Part shown: piece by piece, positions 1 to 7,210 of the stretch | How the letters are laid out: the number at the start of each line of letters is the position of its first letter | Numbering within the stretch: the stretch's first letter is position 1 | NCBI GenBank assembly: GCA_030374735.1 | Contig: JASCIV010000714.1 | Span: forward strand, 1 to 13,640 | Direction: 5' to 3' | DNA length: 13,640 nucleotides | Source: Gracilaria caudata | Taxonomy: Eukaryota > Rhodophyta > Florideophyceae > Gracilariales > Gracilariaceae | Made by a program: the position numbers and the translations under genes | The notes under the pieces: model-generated | Databases searched by the model: none | Seen by the model: only the letters and a program-made list of their open reading frames with translations | What the model was told of the DNA's origin: nothing

Positions 1-119
1 AAAAGTTGTTGTCAACCTGTGGCCTTGGGTCACCAGTCGGTCACTGGTTGGTTGCGTTGCTGGCCTTGGGTTGTTTTTGTCCGTTTGCCGTAGAAACCGT
101 AGCGCGCTCTACGCTGCTA
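1..119. other. Gene-poor left edge
   Basis: No convincing coding frame is seen. The 10-mer TGGCCTTGGG occurs at about 20 and again at about 61. A short inverted repeat, ACCAGT (32-37) and ACTGGT (43-48), lies between them. Nothing marks a promoter or an RNA gene. Confidence 0.4.
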
Positions 120-133
120 ACACGTGCACGTGT
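120..133. promoter_or_regulatory. Double CACGTG palindrome
   Basis: ACACGTGCACGTGT is a perfect 14-bp palindrome made of two abutting CACGTG cores. CACGTG is the classic E-box/G-box bound by bHLH and some bZIP dimers, so this could be a paired binding site. It is almost 1 kb from the nearest well-supported start codon (1091), so any target gene is uncertain. The palindrome is seen directly; regulatory function is inference. Confidence 0.35.
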
Positions 134-164
134 CATCCACCACGCCCACCTGTATCAGCTAGCA

Positions 165-185
165 TAGAGAAGCATAGCTTCTCTA
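165..185. repeat. Perfect 9-bp hairpin
   Basis: TAGAGAAGC (165-173) and GCTTCTCTA (177-185) are perfect reverse complements separated by the 3-nt loop ATA. No T-tract follows, so it does not resemble a Pol III or bacterial terminator. Its role is unknown. Confidence 0.5.
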
Positions 186-840
186 AATAGGACAGGCAAA
201 GCTCCATAAGAGCGACATAAATAGAGTTACATGTATTAAATGTATCAAAAATAAGAGTTTGGCTTGCAACAACGGGTTTGATATGCAGAGAAATGCAATG
301 TTTTTTAAGCATATCTCCCCATTTGTTAAAATACAGTAGACGTAACAGAAATGAGATGAGGGTATAAGACTAGCAGTCGCTCTGGAATATTTAGAGAGGT
401 ATCCTTGTACAAATTGGATTACTTTCGATGCTTAAAACTGCACATTATAGGAAAGAGCATATTGTTTTTTAGTCGTCTGCAGTTGACCATTCGCCCGCAT
501 GATAAAATATCTCTTCGTTCCTTGAAAAACTAATATATTGCAATTACATTGCTTGCCCTGCGAGTTCTACCCTAATCACAATCTCCTTCGACAAAAAAGT
601 CTCCGATGCACTCGGTAAGTACACGGTTTGTTTATTTGTACAATTAATAGGATAGCTTTTGACCCCAACCATATTATATTTAATTGTCTGCCGTTTTAGG
701 TATATTTGTATGGTATGATTCTTTGAGACAATTTGCAAGAGAAGAATCTTCATTCACAACGTCGAAGTAAAACAGGTTCTTTCTTCTACATGGTGTTCAT
801 AAAACCTCACATTATTATCTGCCCTACATTCGTTCATATG
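186..840. other. AT-rich intergenic stretch with one small minus-strand frame
   Basis: Most of this stretch has no coding signal. The only ATG-initiated frame of note is on the minus strand at 753-544: 69 codons with no recognised domain and a hydrophobic first eight residues. It carries an AATAAA on its own strand, and the complement has a GTAAGT at 614-619. I consider it more likely chance or untranslated sequence than a gene. No RNA gene or transposon end is seen. Confidence 0.3.
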
Positions 841-859
841 AGAAGAATGTTAACGCAAT

Positions 860-1090
860 GTCATCAACACCGTCCTTTCCATAGTACCCACCGCTCTCTC
901 TCTCGAAACGAACCAGTTTGAGTACAGCTTCTCTTCTCTCCGAACAGGATAAATATCCATCCCCCCGACAGACTCCGTCCGGAAGAAGAACAACCAGCAC
1001 ACAAGCACTCTCATTGCACTCAACGCGCCCAAACATATCTCATCACATCTGCAAAAGCAAAACCTTCTACATCGCTCTCTGCATCTCCAC
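860..1090 (+). promoter_or_regulatory. Pyrimidine-rich leader before the zinc-finger gene
   Basis: The strand sense to the zinc-finger gene is rich in CT runs, for example CCGCTCTCTCTCTCG near 890, TCTCTTCTCTCC near 929 and CATCGCTCTCTGCATCTCC just before the ATG. Such tracts are common in TATA-less core promoters and 5' untranslated regions of many eukaryotes. No TATA box is seen. The exact transcription start cannot be placed. Confidence 0.3.
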
Positions 1091-2065
1091 ATGGATCGCG
1101 AGAATCGACCTTATGGCCGTCAGACAACGGGTCACCGCAAGAGGACCCGCCAGAATCGAAGTCAAAGCTCCTCTGCTTCGGCCTCCGGTTCTGCATCTGG
1201 AGCTCATTCCAATGGTGGCCCTTCCAATGCGGGCCCTTCCAATGCGGGCCCTTCCAATGCGGACCTTTCAAACCCAGGCCCTTCGAACCCCGGCCCTTCC
1301 AGTCCTGGATTTACTCTTCCATCTTATCCCCAACTACTCCAGAACGCCCAAAAAGTCCGGGACGTCCAGACTTCTAGTCGGCCTCTCAATCCTCCCAGTT
1401 TCCAAGCTCTGAAGGACGCGGCGGGGTGGGGAAGAGGCGCACCGCACCCACGCGCACCGCAACCTCTCTCGATTGGCAGATCACGCCCCAATCAACCTAT
1501 CCACTTTACGTCACCAAGTTCAACGCTGCAAGGCCCATCACAGCCCCCAGCATCTTCCTCGCCTCAAGGAGGCGTGTCTGGACCGCCCTCGCAGCCGAGG
1601 AGTAGACATTCATCTGGGCGACCTGGTGCGAAGGGCGCAAGGCGAGCTGCGAGTACCTCAAATCAAGCAGGAGCGTCGAGCACGCCCACAGCAGAGCACC
1701 AAAACGTGCAAGGTAGTGGTAATTGCAGAACTTGTGGTCTTAGTTTGCGCCGGAGTGGCCGTGGCTCTCATCAATGCCGCCGATTGAGATGTCCTGTATC
1801 AAATTGTTCATACTCAACGTTTCGCAGTCAACATCTAAACAGGCATCGCCGTAGTGTGCACGACAGAGTTCGATATCAGTGCTCTGATTGTGAGCGCAGC
1901 TTTTCACGCATGGACAATCTATCGAGGCATCGCGCCATACACGGTACACAGACAAAGGGTCCAGTGCAGTGCCCTGAATGCCGGACAACATTTGCCGATA
2001 GACACGCTCTCAATCTGCATCGCACTTCTGGTTGCGGTTTTGCTTCTACTCGAGGAGGACAGTAA
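1091..2065 (+). CDS. C2H2-type zinc-finger protein
   Basis: This 324-residue protein starts at an ATG in a favourable context (CTCCACATGG) and is probably a nuclear DNA-binding factor. Residues 1-205 are low-complexity and likely disordered, rich in Ser, Pro, Gly, Arg and Gln, with a GPSNA-type tandem repeat at about 43-72. The C-terminal third carries the fingers. Finger 1 has C234, C239, H252 and H257, with an unusual four-residue gap between cysteines. Finger 2 is canonical: C264, C267, H280, H284. Finger 3 has C294, C297 and H310 but ends in C315, a C2HC variant. A cysteine pair at C212/C215 with H227 and C229 may be a degenerate fourth module. The basic N-terminus could aid nuclear import. 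The stop TAA lies inside GTAAGT, so a further exon is possible. Zinc-finger identity is firm; targets are unknown. Confidence 0.85.
   Translation: MDRENRPYGRQTTGHRKRTRQNRSQSSSASASGSASGAHSNGGPSNAGPSNAGPSNADLSNPGPSNPGPSSPGFTLPSYPQLLQNAQKVRDVQTSSRPLNPPSFQALKDAAGWGRGAPHPRAPQPLSIGRSRPNQPIHFTSPSSTLQGPSQPPASSSPQGGVSGPPSQPRSRHSSGRPGAKGARRAASTSNQAGASSTPTAEHQNVQGSGNCRTCGLSLRRSGRGSHQCRRLRCPVSNCSYSTFRSQHLNRHRRSVHDRVRYQCSDCERSFSRMDNLSRHRAIHGTQTKGPVQCPECRTTFADRHALNLHRTSGCGFASTRGGQ
1217..1306 (+). repeat. Six 15-bp tandem units encoding GPSNA-like repeats
   Basis: Three identical copies of GGCCCTTCCAATGCG (1217-1261) are followed by three diverged copies (1262-1306) encoding DLSNP, GPSNP and GPSSP. The period is a multiple of three, so copy-number change keeps the zinc-finger frame open. 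Likely an in-frame minisatellite within the disordered region, prone to length polymorphism. Confidence 0.85.
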
Positions 2066-2067
2066 GT
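2062..2067 (+). other. Candidate splice donor overlapping the stop codon
   Basis: The zinc-finger frame ends GGAGGACAG-TAA, and GTAAGT (followed by GAGAG) occupies 2062-2067, overlapping the stop. The intron side matches the eukaryotic donor consensus perfectly; the exon side (ACA) is weaker. If used, the last codon would be split after two bases and the protein would continue in another exon. The choice between a true stop and splicing cannot be made from sequence. Confidence 0.3.
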
Positions 2068-2659
2068 GAGAGAGCCATCTCAAATACAGTGCAAATAGAT
2101 TTAGAATATGAAGGTCAGTTGGAGGTCATCTGAGAGATTGAAAAATACAGCTAAACTTGAGGGTGCAAGAGGAAAAAAAAATGGGGGCAAGGGCTCGAGA
2201 GTTAGAATTTATCCATAGACTAATGTTCTTGATAAACAGAATGTGACTTACGTCCTTTCAACATGTTGAAGATTTGGTTTCTAAACAGTTATTATGGATA
2301 AAGTCTGACCTTTCCGACTTGGAAGGGAATGTCTGCTTCCGCTCGTTTTCTACAGATTTTGTAGCGCCCCATCTTCTCTAAGACTAAGGTACAAGCCAGC
2401 TACTTTCCCTTACGGCTGTGAACTGCCAGCTGAACTTGAATATCGATCGTGATTTGATTTGTAGTTCCACCTTTGTACTGCAAGATACTATTGTCGAGAT
2501 CTGTAACAAAGCGCTCTCTGGCTCCGCAAGGAGCTAGCAGCACGGACCGAAGATTCCGGTTTCACGGCCTGCGGTGGGGGCTGGTTGACCGAGATTCGTC
2601 GGGTGAGCACAGTGGCGGCCCGTGCGGAGGGCTGCGTCGCGCTCAGTCGATGTGACTGC

Positions 2660-2665
2660 AATAAA
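2660..2665 (+). terminator. Possible polyadenylation signal AATAAA
   Basis: AATAAA lies five bases after an in-frame TGA at 2653-2655 that closes one reading of the GC-rich island. It is about 600 bp past the zinc-finger stop and could serve that transcript or a short one of its own. A single hexamer is weak evidence. Confidence 0.2.
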
Positions 2666-2796
2666 GATGTTTACTTCTTCAGGATTGATGTTCGTTGTTG
2701 ATTCTTCTTCATTCGTTCGAGTACTATCGCGCGCTAAGCTCTACATAAATAATCTACGAGATGCAAACTACATGCGCACATCCTACGCGTCCATGT

Positions 2797-2816
2797 ACAT
2801 ACGCAAATGCGTATGT
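2797..2816. repeat. 20-bp near-perfect palindrome
   Basis: ACATACGCA (2797-2805) and TGCGTATGT (2808-2816) are exact reverse complements around a 2-nt centre AA. It sits in a non-coding stretch with several ACATGC/GCATAT words nearby. Function is unknown. Confidence 0.5.
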
Positions 2817-2943
2817 CCCATGTTCAGCAATGCCCTAATCCATTCTGATCTATCCTACAATGCAGATGTAGTGTAGCGTACACATGCATATGCTCGTGAA
2901 TTTCTAAAGCACGCGTCCACCCATTAACACTTTTCCTCCTTAG

Positions 2944-3161
2944 TGCTCTGTCCACTCCGCTTGAATATCCACAACTATGGAGACAGCATTTGCACTTCCT
3001 GTAGCATTGGACTCTTCAAAGCTGAGTACAGAGTAAGCACATGCTTGTCGTGTCCAACGAAGAGCTACTCCAACTACAGAAGCTCCAGATATTTCAGGTG
3101 TGCAGGAGATAAGGTGGGGATGAAGGATTGCTCCTGCGATTTGTGTCTATCCGTATACTAA
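2944..3161 (+). CDS. Exon of a cysteine-rich protein with GCC2/GCC3 (ephrin-receptor-like) modules
   Basis: The frame opens directly after a strong acceptor (branch-like CATTAAC, then a C/T run and TTAG ending at 2943) and runs to TAA at 3159-3161. It has no suitable ATG at its start, consistent with an internal or terminal exon entered with one base of a split codon. The peptide reads Cys-Pro, then CTSC-S-x-G about 13 residues on, then CLSCP-x-K-SYSN, then further cysteines (RYFRCAGDK, CSCDLC). Paired Cys-x2-Cys spaced by about 16 residues, a Gly two residues after one pair and Tyr-Ser after the other, is the signature of GCC2/GCC3 extracellular modules. These occur in secreted or cell-surface proteins of many protists and animals. 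Upstream exons, signal peptide and membrane segment are not identified. A donor-like CAG|GTGTGC near 3097 could end the exon earlier. It may be part of an intact spliced gene or a decayed fragment. Confidence 0.45.
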
Positions 3162-3478
3162 TATTATGTTATGTTCGAGTATTTTGGTAGAAACTCTGGG
3201 AGCGTTAAGTTTAGAAATATGAGTGCCCACGTCTGATGTAAAGGAGCACGCATTTGCGTCAACGTGCCAGCGATGTTGTATTCCACTCATCAACAAGAGC
3301 TAGAATATAAGTGCTGCATGGGTCGCTCGTAAACTGGAGCTGGCCAAAACCAAAACGCTAGGGCTCGTCGCCACTTCTTCTCGGTGTAGCGAAGAAAAGC
3401 TCGGAATGACATCGTCGTTCGTGGAGATTTCCGCAAGGGTTGATTTCGAACTGGCGACAGTGTTTAAGGAATTGTTGG
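3162..3478. other. Intergenic, nothing recognised
   Basis: No supported frame, RNA gene or repeat is seen. It separates the cysteine-rich exon on the plus strand from the convergent minus-strand gene, so it probably holds the ends of both transcripts. Confidence 0.4.
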
Positions 3479-3484
3479 TTTATT
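3479..3484 (-). terminator. Candidate polyadenylation signal of the minus-strand gene
   Basis: TTTATT on the plus strand is AATAAA on the minus strand, about 150 bases beyond the stop codon of the minus-strand gene at 3636-3638. The distance suits a 3' untranslated region, but many protists do not depend on this hexamer. Confidence 0.35.
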
Positions 3485-3635
3485 GGAGCTGTCAGTACTA
3501 CTAAAATTTGAGGTTCAACTCAGCGGCTCATGTACTCTATCTAACAAGCACCCTTTGTTGCTGAGCGCTTGGAACACAAAACGCTGTAATATCAATGAGT
3601 CTTCCATACACTCCAAAACACACATCAGTGCCTGT

Positions 3636-4932
3636 CTATTTGTCAATCTGCTTCCTCCTAGCCGTACAGCTCGAATACAGTACTCGAGGAGCAATGTGTT
3701 TGAACACAATCTGCTTCGGAAGTGTTCCAAACAAACCAGAGTTACTGCTCCAACAACCTAGAACGCTTTCTGCACGCCTCCAAGCTTCTTCATGCGTTCC
3801 ACTTAGTATGGATTCAAGAGCTATGTATGCAGTCTCTTGCGCGTTGAGCCCGAGATTAAGCACAAAAACGTTTCTGTACCTACGCCAGTCCTGAAAGAGT
3901 TTCCAGAAAACACGGTTTTGAGCACAGCCGTTTGTCAGTGCAGATTTGAGCAAGTGAGGGCGTTCGCCAACAGAATTGGTTCCGTTTTGAGCATTAGATT
4001 CCTGGGCTAGCACCGAAACTCTGCTCTTTGGCCCGAGCATTGGGTTTCGTAATTGTTTAAAGGCGTTGTGAAAATCTTCGGGAGTGATGTAGGACGCATA
4101 AATTTGAATCTTCCACGGCGAGAGGTAACAGAAACGCAACAAGGTTTCCACTATGGTTCTAACTTTCTCCCCTTCTGTTGTTTCGGAATTGATTCGATAA
4201 CCTTCGTCCTCACCAGTGTGCATGTACTTTTCCAGGTTGATCCAAATCGAAGGCTCCAACTCGGATTTCATCATGGCAAATCCATCTGGGGGCTCATCTT
4301 CCGCAATCAAAGCGAGCACCTCTAACATACCGTGCTTTAGTTGTTCCTCTGTAACATCTCGAAGAAGGTGATAAAAATCATAAGGCATTGAGAGCGAAAG
4401 CACGTTGTTTTGGAGCAATATATTCCCTTCTACCGGATCATATTCACCGGCTTGTGCCACCTTCCAGATGAAGTGATTGATCTGCACATCAGTATCGGTG
4501 GCAGGGTACAAATTGAAACAGCAAATACTGGCATCGTACTTGACGTGGTGTGCTAAGCAGCTGTGCACTCGAAGCAGTTTGAAGGGATTTTGCGAATTTA
4601 GCGACGGTAGCCAGTGTACGGAGGATGATTGCCCTGAAGATGTGTTCGGGATGACAAATTGAGCTGCAGTTTTGCCTGTGCGGTATGTGGCAAAGGCCAT
4701 GGCGATGTCAATGCTTGAACGTGCCTTATTCGCTCTGTCAGAAGTGCTATCGACGGCTGACGATGATGGCGAATCGAAGGACACATCAAGCGGATAGACG
4801 AAGGTGCCATCGCTCATTTGAAAATGATACGGCGGAAGATCCCGGAGCACATTGAGCTCTTGTGGAGAGTAGCAAGAAAGCATTCTGTGTCGAGCGTTCT
4901 GGTGTTGGGAACGAAGCTGGAGACGGAGGTGA
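3636..4932 (-). CDS. Main (third) exon of a minus-strand protein of unknown function
   Basis: This is the largest minus-strand frame. The frame is open from 5036, but the first in-frame ATG is at 4883, which alone would give 415 residues. I prefer a spliced reading: a good acceptor (a C-run followed by TTGTCAACAG) ends at 4933, the exon starts at 4932, and its phase matches the upstream exon ending at 5559. The whole protein would then be about 534 residues (exons 6649-6629, 5845-5559, 4932-3636). It is soluble-looking, with no signal peptide or membrane segment and no motif I recognise. Features include a Ser-rich stretch (DSPSSSAVDSTSD), a Trp/His-containing middle and an Arg/Lys-rich C-terminus (CTARRKQIDK). 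Codon use is ordinary, and the opposite-strand frames here are shadows. Other acceptors, such as CGACACAG ending at 4885, keep the same frame. Coding status is likely; function is unknown. Confidence 0.7.
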
Positions 4933-5112
4933 CTGTTGACAAGGGGGGCGGCGAGTTGAGACAAGGACGCCCGACCGCAGCCTGGCTGTAGAGAACGGCC
5001 CCGGAAACGGAAACACCGGAAGAAGCGCGAGCTGCTTCATTGGGGAGCAAGCGGAAGCAGTTGCGCTTACACTAGGCCTAGCTCATATAACCTTACCATT
5101 TTACTGAAGATC

Positions 5113-5152
5113 AAGTCTTCTATAGAACCGTGGCGTTAATTATAGAAGACTT
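5113..5152. repeat. 12-bp inverted repeat
   Basis: AAGTCTTCTATA (5113-5124) and TATAGAAGACTT (5141-5152) are exact reverse complements with a 16-bp spacer. It could fold as a stem-loop in the pre-mRNA or be the remnant of a small inverted-repeat element. No flanking target duplication was recognised. Confidence 0.6.
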
Positions 5153-5434
5153 AAACTTTCAGAAAATCACTGAATTTATTCATTTATTGTGCATACGTTG
5201 AACGGCATTATCTTCTATATATGTACAGTGATTTGATTAATATCTGCGTATTTGTAGAAGACTCAGTCTGACATAGATGACTACACCATTCATAGAAACC
5301 TCTACCCTAACTGTAGATCCCTGTACCCTAAAGCCTTCATACAAATAGCTAAAATTAATAAACCGTGTAAGGAGTTGCCATTCAGAGATTCAGAAGTAAT
5401 CTATCAAATGTGCACCTTTCTACGTTTGGGATGA

Positions 5435-5449
5435 CCTTTCTACGAAAGG
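5435..5449. repeat. Small perfect hairpin
   Basis: CCTTTC-TAC-GAAAGG forms 6-bp arms with a 3-nt loop. Its left arm is part of the second copy of the ACCTTTCTACG direct repeat. Confidence 0.45.
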
Positions 5450-5558
5450 CACAGTTATCTACTAATTACTTAGTTTACAGCACAAAGTGACTCATCTACA
5501 GAAAGCCACGTATTCGTTCATTTACAGTGCAATAAACGAGATGCACAAGTTCACTTAC

Positions 5559-5845
5559 CTAGGCCTACTGTGTCCTCCAAGAGCGCAGGACAGTGTAAGT
5601 GCAGCTTCTGTTCTACGTGTACACGAAGCGCGTTCTATCACGCCCTGCTGGTCAGAACCCAAAAAGTTAATTCCTGTAAACAAAGTTTTTTGTTTTGTTT
5701 CCGGGACGTATCGATGTCCAGGATTTACACGTGTTCCGTAACTTCTGTGTTGATTGATCTGCGAACTAATTTCTGAAATATATTTAGTTGTCGGAATGCC
5801 AGTTTTGGTGCGTTTGATGGCATCCAAACATTCAAAAACACCTTG
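5559..5845 (-). CDS. Internal (second) exon of the minus-strand unknown protein
   Basis: Ninety-five codons plus two bases are open, from an acceptor (CGCGTACAG ending at 5846) to a near-perfect donor (CCTAG|GTAAGTG). The only in-frame stop downstream is the TAA of that donor, which is typical of a real internal exon. The peptide begins QGVFECLDAIKRTKTG and continues with a mixed, globular-looking composition followed by a Thr/Ala/Leu-rich end; I do not recognise a family. There is no ATG at its start. It begins in phase 0, matching a donor at 6629/6628, and ends after two bases of a codon, matching the acceptor at 4933. The frames on the plus strand here are judged shadows. Coding status is fairly likely; the joining is inferred. 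Confidence 0.5.
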
Positions 5846-6628
5846 CTGTACGCGTCAACTCTTTTTTCTACTTTCAGATGTAAGAAAAGATTAAAATCTT
5901 GGCTTCTTAAGACTCTTTTCTCTAAATAAAAGATATAGGAGTGCGAGACTTACTGTCGTCGCTAATTTTTTCAATACTTCAAAACATCAACCAAAGCAAC
6001 CCGAAAGGAATCTGATCCTCAGCCATGTAAATATTTACCTCCAAGTGCCACGTGGCACTGTCTACACGCACCCTACAGAGCATATCTCGGTATATGTACC
6101 TTAACCTCGTACTGCTCCGACGAGTGTTTTGTCTTCAGATTTGTTATGCGTTGAAAGTCTGGGAATCGACACGAGAGCATATTTCGAGTTGTACGGTAAG
6201 TCTAAGCAGGTCATAACTGTACGCGGGTTGGGCGTGTGTGTTAGGCGGAAGCTAAGAGACATTGAAAGAAACGACTACTTGCAGTTGGTTTGGGAAAGAT
6301 GATGGAGGTAGACTACCTCTCGACCAGAGAGAGCACTCCAGTGTGCACAGGTATTCGTTGCAAATTCAAGGGCAGCGAAGGTAAATAATCATTTGGCCAA
6401 GAAAACATCATCATACAGAATAATACTCTTTTTATTGTGCAATGCTCAAACACACGTGGCGCAGTTGTAACGCATGTGTGGCTTACAAATGCGGCTCTTC
6501 TCCATCGCATATTATGCGGAGCACGTGGCTGCCGTTGCGGCTCACGAGTAGCTACCTGAATCAGCACGTTTGTGAGCCGTAACACGAACCATCGAACCCT
6601 GTTTTACCGATAAATTTTGAGCGCTTAC
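5846..6628 (-). other. Inferred first intron of the minus-strand gene
   Basis: The donor CGCAG|GTAAGCGC at 6629/6628 and the acceptor at 5846 bound a 783-bp stretch without a convincing gene. A 90-codon minus-strand frame at 6585-6313 has ordinary-looking but unrecognisable sequence and is probably chance. The stretch contains two adjacent perfect palindromes at 6027-6059. A plus-strand acceptor-like TTTTTTCTACTTTCAG at about 5863-5878 has no identifiable plus-strand exon to serve. Confidence 0.35.
6027..6059. promoter_or_regulatory. Two adjacent perfect palindromes including a G-box
   Basis: GTAAATATTTAC (6027-6038) and AGTGCCACGTGGCACT (6044-6059) are both perfect palindromes, 5 bp apart. 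The second contains GCCACGTGGC, the textbook symmetrical G-box bound by bZIP dimers in plants and algae, with CACGTG also accepted by bHLH proteins. The first resembles an AT-rich dyad. Together they could form an intronic enhancer or a promoter element for an unseen transcript. The palindromes are seen directly; binding is inference. Confidence 0.5.
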
Positions 6629-6649
6629 CTGCGAGTAGCAAAATCCCAT
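6629..6649 (-). CDS. Candidate first coding exon of the minus-strand gene
   Basis: The minus strand has ATG at 6649-6647 followed by seven codons (MGFCYSQ) directly up to CAG|GTAAGC, a strong donor. Phase 0 matches the next exon at 5845, so translation would read through without a shift. The frame is open further upstream to a TAA near 6741 without another ATG, so this is the first possible start in the frame. Such a short coding first exon is plausible but hard to prove. Confidence 0.3.
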
Positions 6650-7210
6650 ATCGCACGAACAAATGGCCCGATAAGAGATCACCCTCAAAACGAGTGGATA
6701 ACAAAGCACCGCTCCTTTATCGATACTTCCGCCTTACTTCGGGGAAATTTTTCATTGCCTTGCGCCCCTCAATGAGCACTCTGCTTCAGGCCCTTTGTCC
6801 ACTATAAGACGGAACGCCCTGTAGGAGGAATATTCGGCTGGAATATAAAATGTATCTTCAGACTGATGCAATCGGGGAGGTGTCTCATCGGTATCCCGTT
6901 TCCTTTTGCGTCCCCAAGTTTGTCGAGAAAGGACAATTTAAGTAGTGTTTAATCTGTGGTGTACAAAGAACCTTTATTATTTATGATACATCGAATCGTG
7001 AGTGCTGTGTGCCCCTGTGTGTGCCTCGAATAAAAGATGACACGAACTGATAACTCGTCTGCGCTGAAGGAGGACACCGCCACCTGTAATGCGATCAACT
7101 GCCGTTCTGTTCTTCTCCCTAACACGAGCTTCCCTAATCTCTCCGTCGCAGCACATACTGAAAGGCGCGACTGCTGCGGACATGTGCAAATGTTGCTCAC
7201 AAGAGCGCGT
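6650..7210. other. Intergenic, with TATA- and AATAAA-like words only
   Basis: This stretch holds the presumed promoter and leader of the minus-strand gene ending at 3636 and the 3' flank of the minus-strand frame ending at 7211. AATAAA-like words on the minus strand near 6975 could end that latter transcript. A plus-strand TATAAAA near 6843 has no supported gene within reach. Overlapping weak frames at 6949-7251 and 7037-7396 look like chance or shadows. Confidence 0.35.

Larger units (their letters stand above)
2068..2943 (+). other. Candidate spliced region: isolated exon-like pieces and splice signals
   Basis: No long open frame is present, but splice-like signals cluster. A strong acceptor, CTCGTTTTCTACAG, ends at 2355, with a possible donor AAG|GTACAAG at 2388/2389. 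A GC-rich island at about 2510-2655 stands out from AT-rich surroundings and is open from 2507 to about 2702 in one frame, containing Cys-x-Cys-Asn-Lys-Asp; GTGAGC at about 2601 could be a donor inside it. A good branch/acceptor set (CATTAAC, TTTTCCTCCTTAG) ends at 2943. These could be 5' exons of the cysteine-rich gene, but no splice combination with matching phases could be fixed. AATAAA at 2660-2665 is an alternative sign of a transcript end. Confidence 0.3.
5100..5502. repeat. Cluster of degenerate TTCTAC / GTAGAA motifs
   Basis: Within about 400 bp, a TCTA(C/T) word or its complement occurs roughly a dozen times (near 5118, 5143, 5213, 5255, 5274, 5292, 5301, 5313, 5419, 5439, 5458 and 5495). 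TATAGAAGACTT occurs twice in opposite orientations and a close relative (TGTAGAAGACTC) at about 5253. ACCTTTCTACG occurs twice exactly 20 bp apart (5414-5424, 5434-5444). TACCCTAA occurs twice about 22 bp apart. It resembles a decayed short-period repeat rather than random AT-rich sequence. Confidence 0.4.
4933..5558 (-). other. Inferred second intron of the minus-strand gene, AT-rich and motif-rich
   Basis: The donor is CCTAG|GTAAGTG at 5559/5558, a near-perfect consensus on the minus strand, and the acceptor is proposed at 4933. The 626-bp interval lacks long frames except at its GC-rich 3' end (4965-5050), where a short ATG frame from 5040 or 5050 and another acceptor (TTCTCTACAG ending at 4986) allow an alternative first exon. 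The 5100-5500 part is AT-rich and crowded with TTCTAC/TAGAAG-type words. Confidence 0.4.

Noticed and set aside
13..70. Repeated TGGCCTTGGG at the left edge as a transposon end
   Set aside because: Two 10-mers 40 bp apart without an inverted partner or target duplication are not sufficient.
918..1412. Plus-strand 164-codon frame overlapping the zinc-finger start
   Set aside because: It overlaps the zinc-finger gene in another register, its repeats come from the GPSNA minisatellite, and it has no domain.
5300..5335. CCCTAA words suggesting interstitial telomere repeat
   Set aside because: Only two copies, not tandem, each followed by different sequence; too little to call telomeric.
6540..6600. 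Possible B box (GGTTCGA on the minus strand) near 6586
   Set aside because: The bases after the loop do not pair as a T stem, and no anticodon or D arm is at tRNA spacing.
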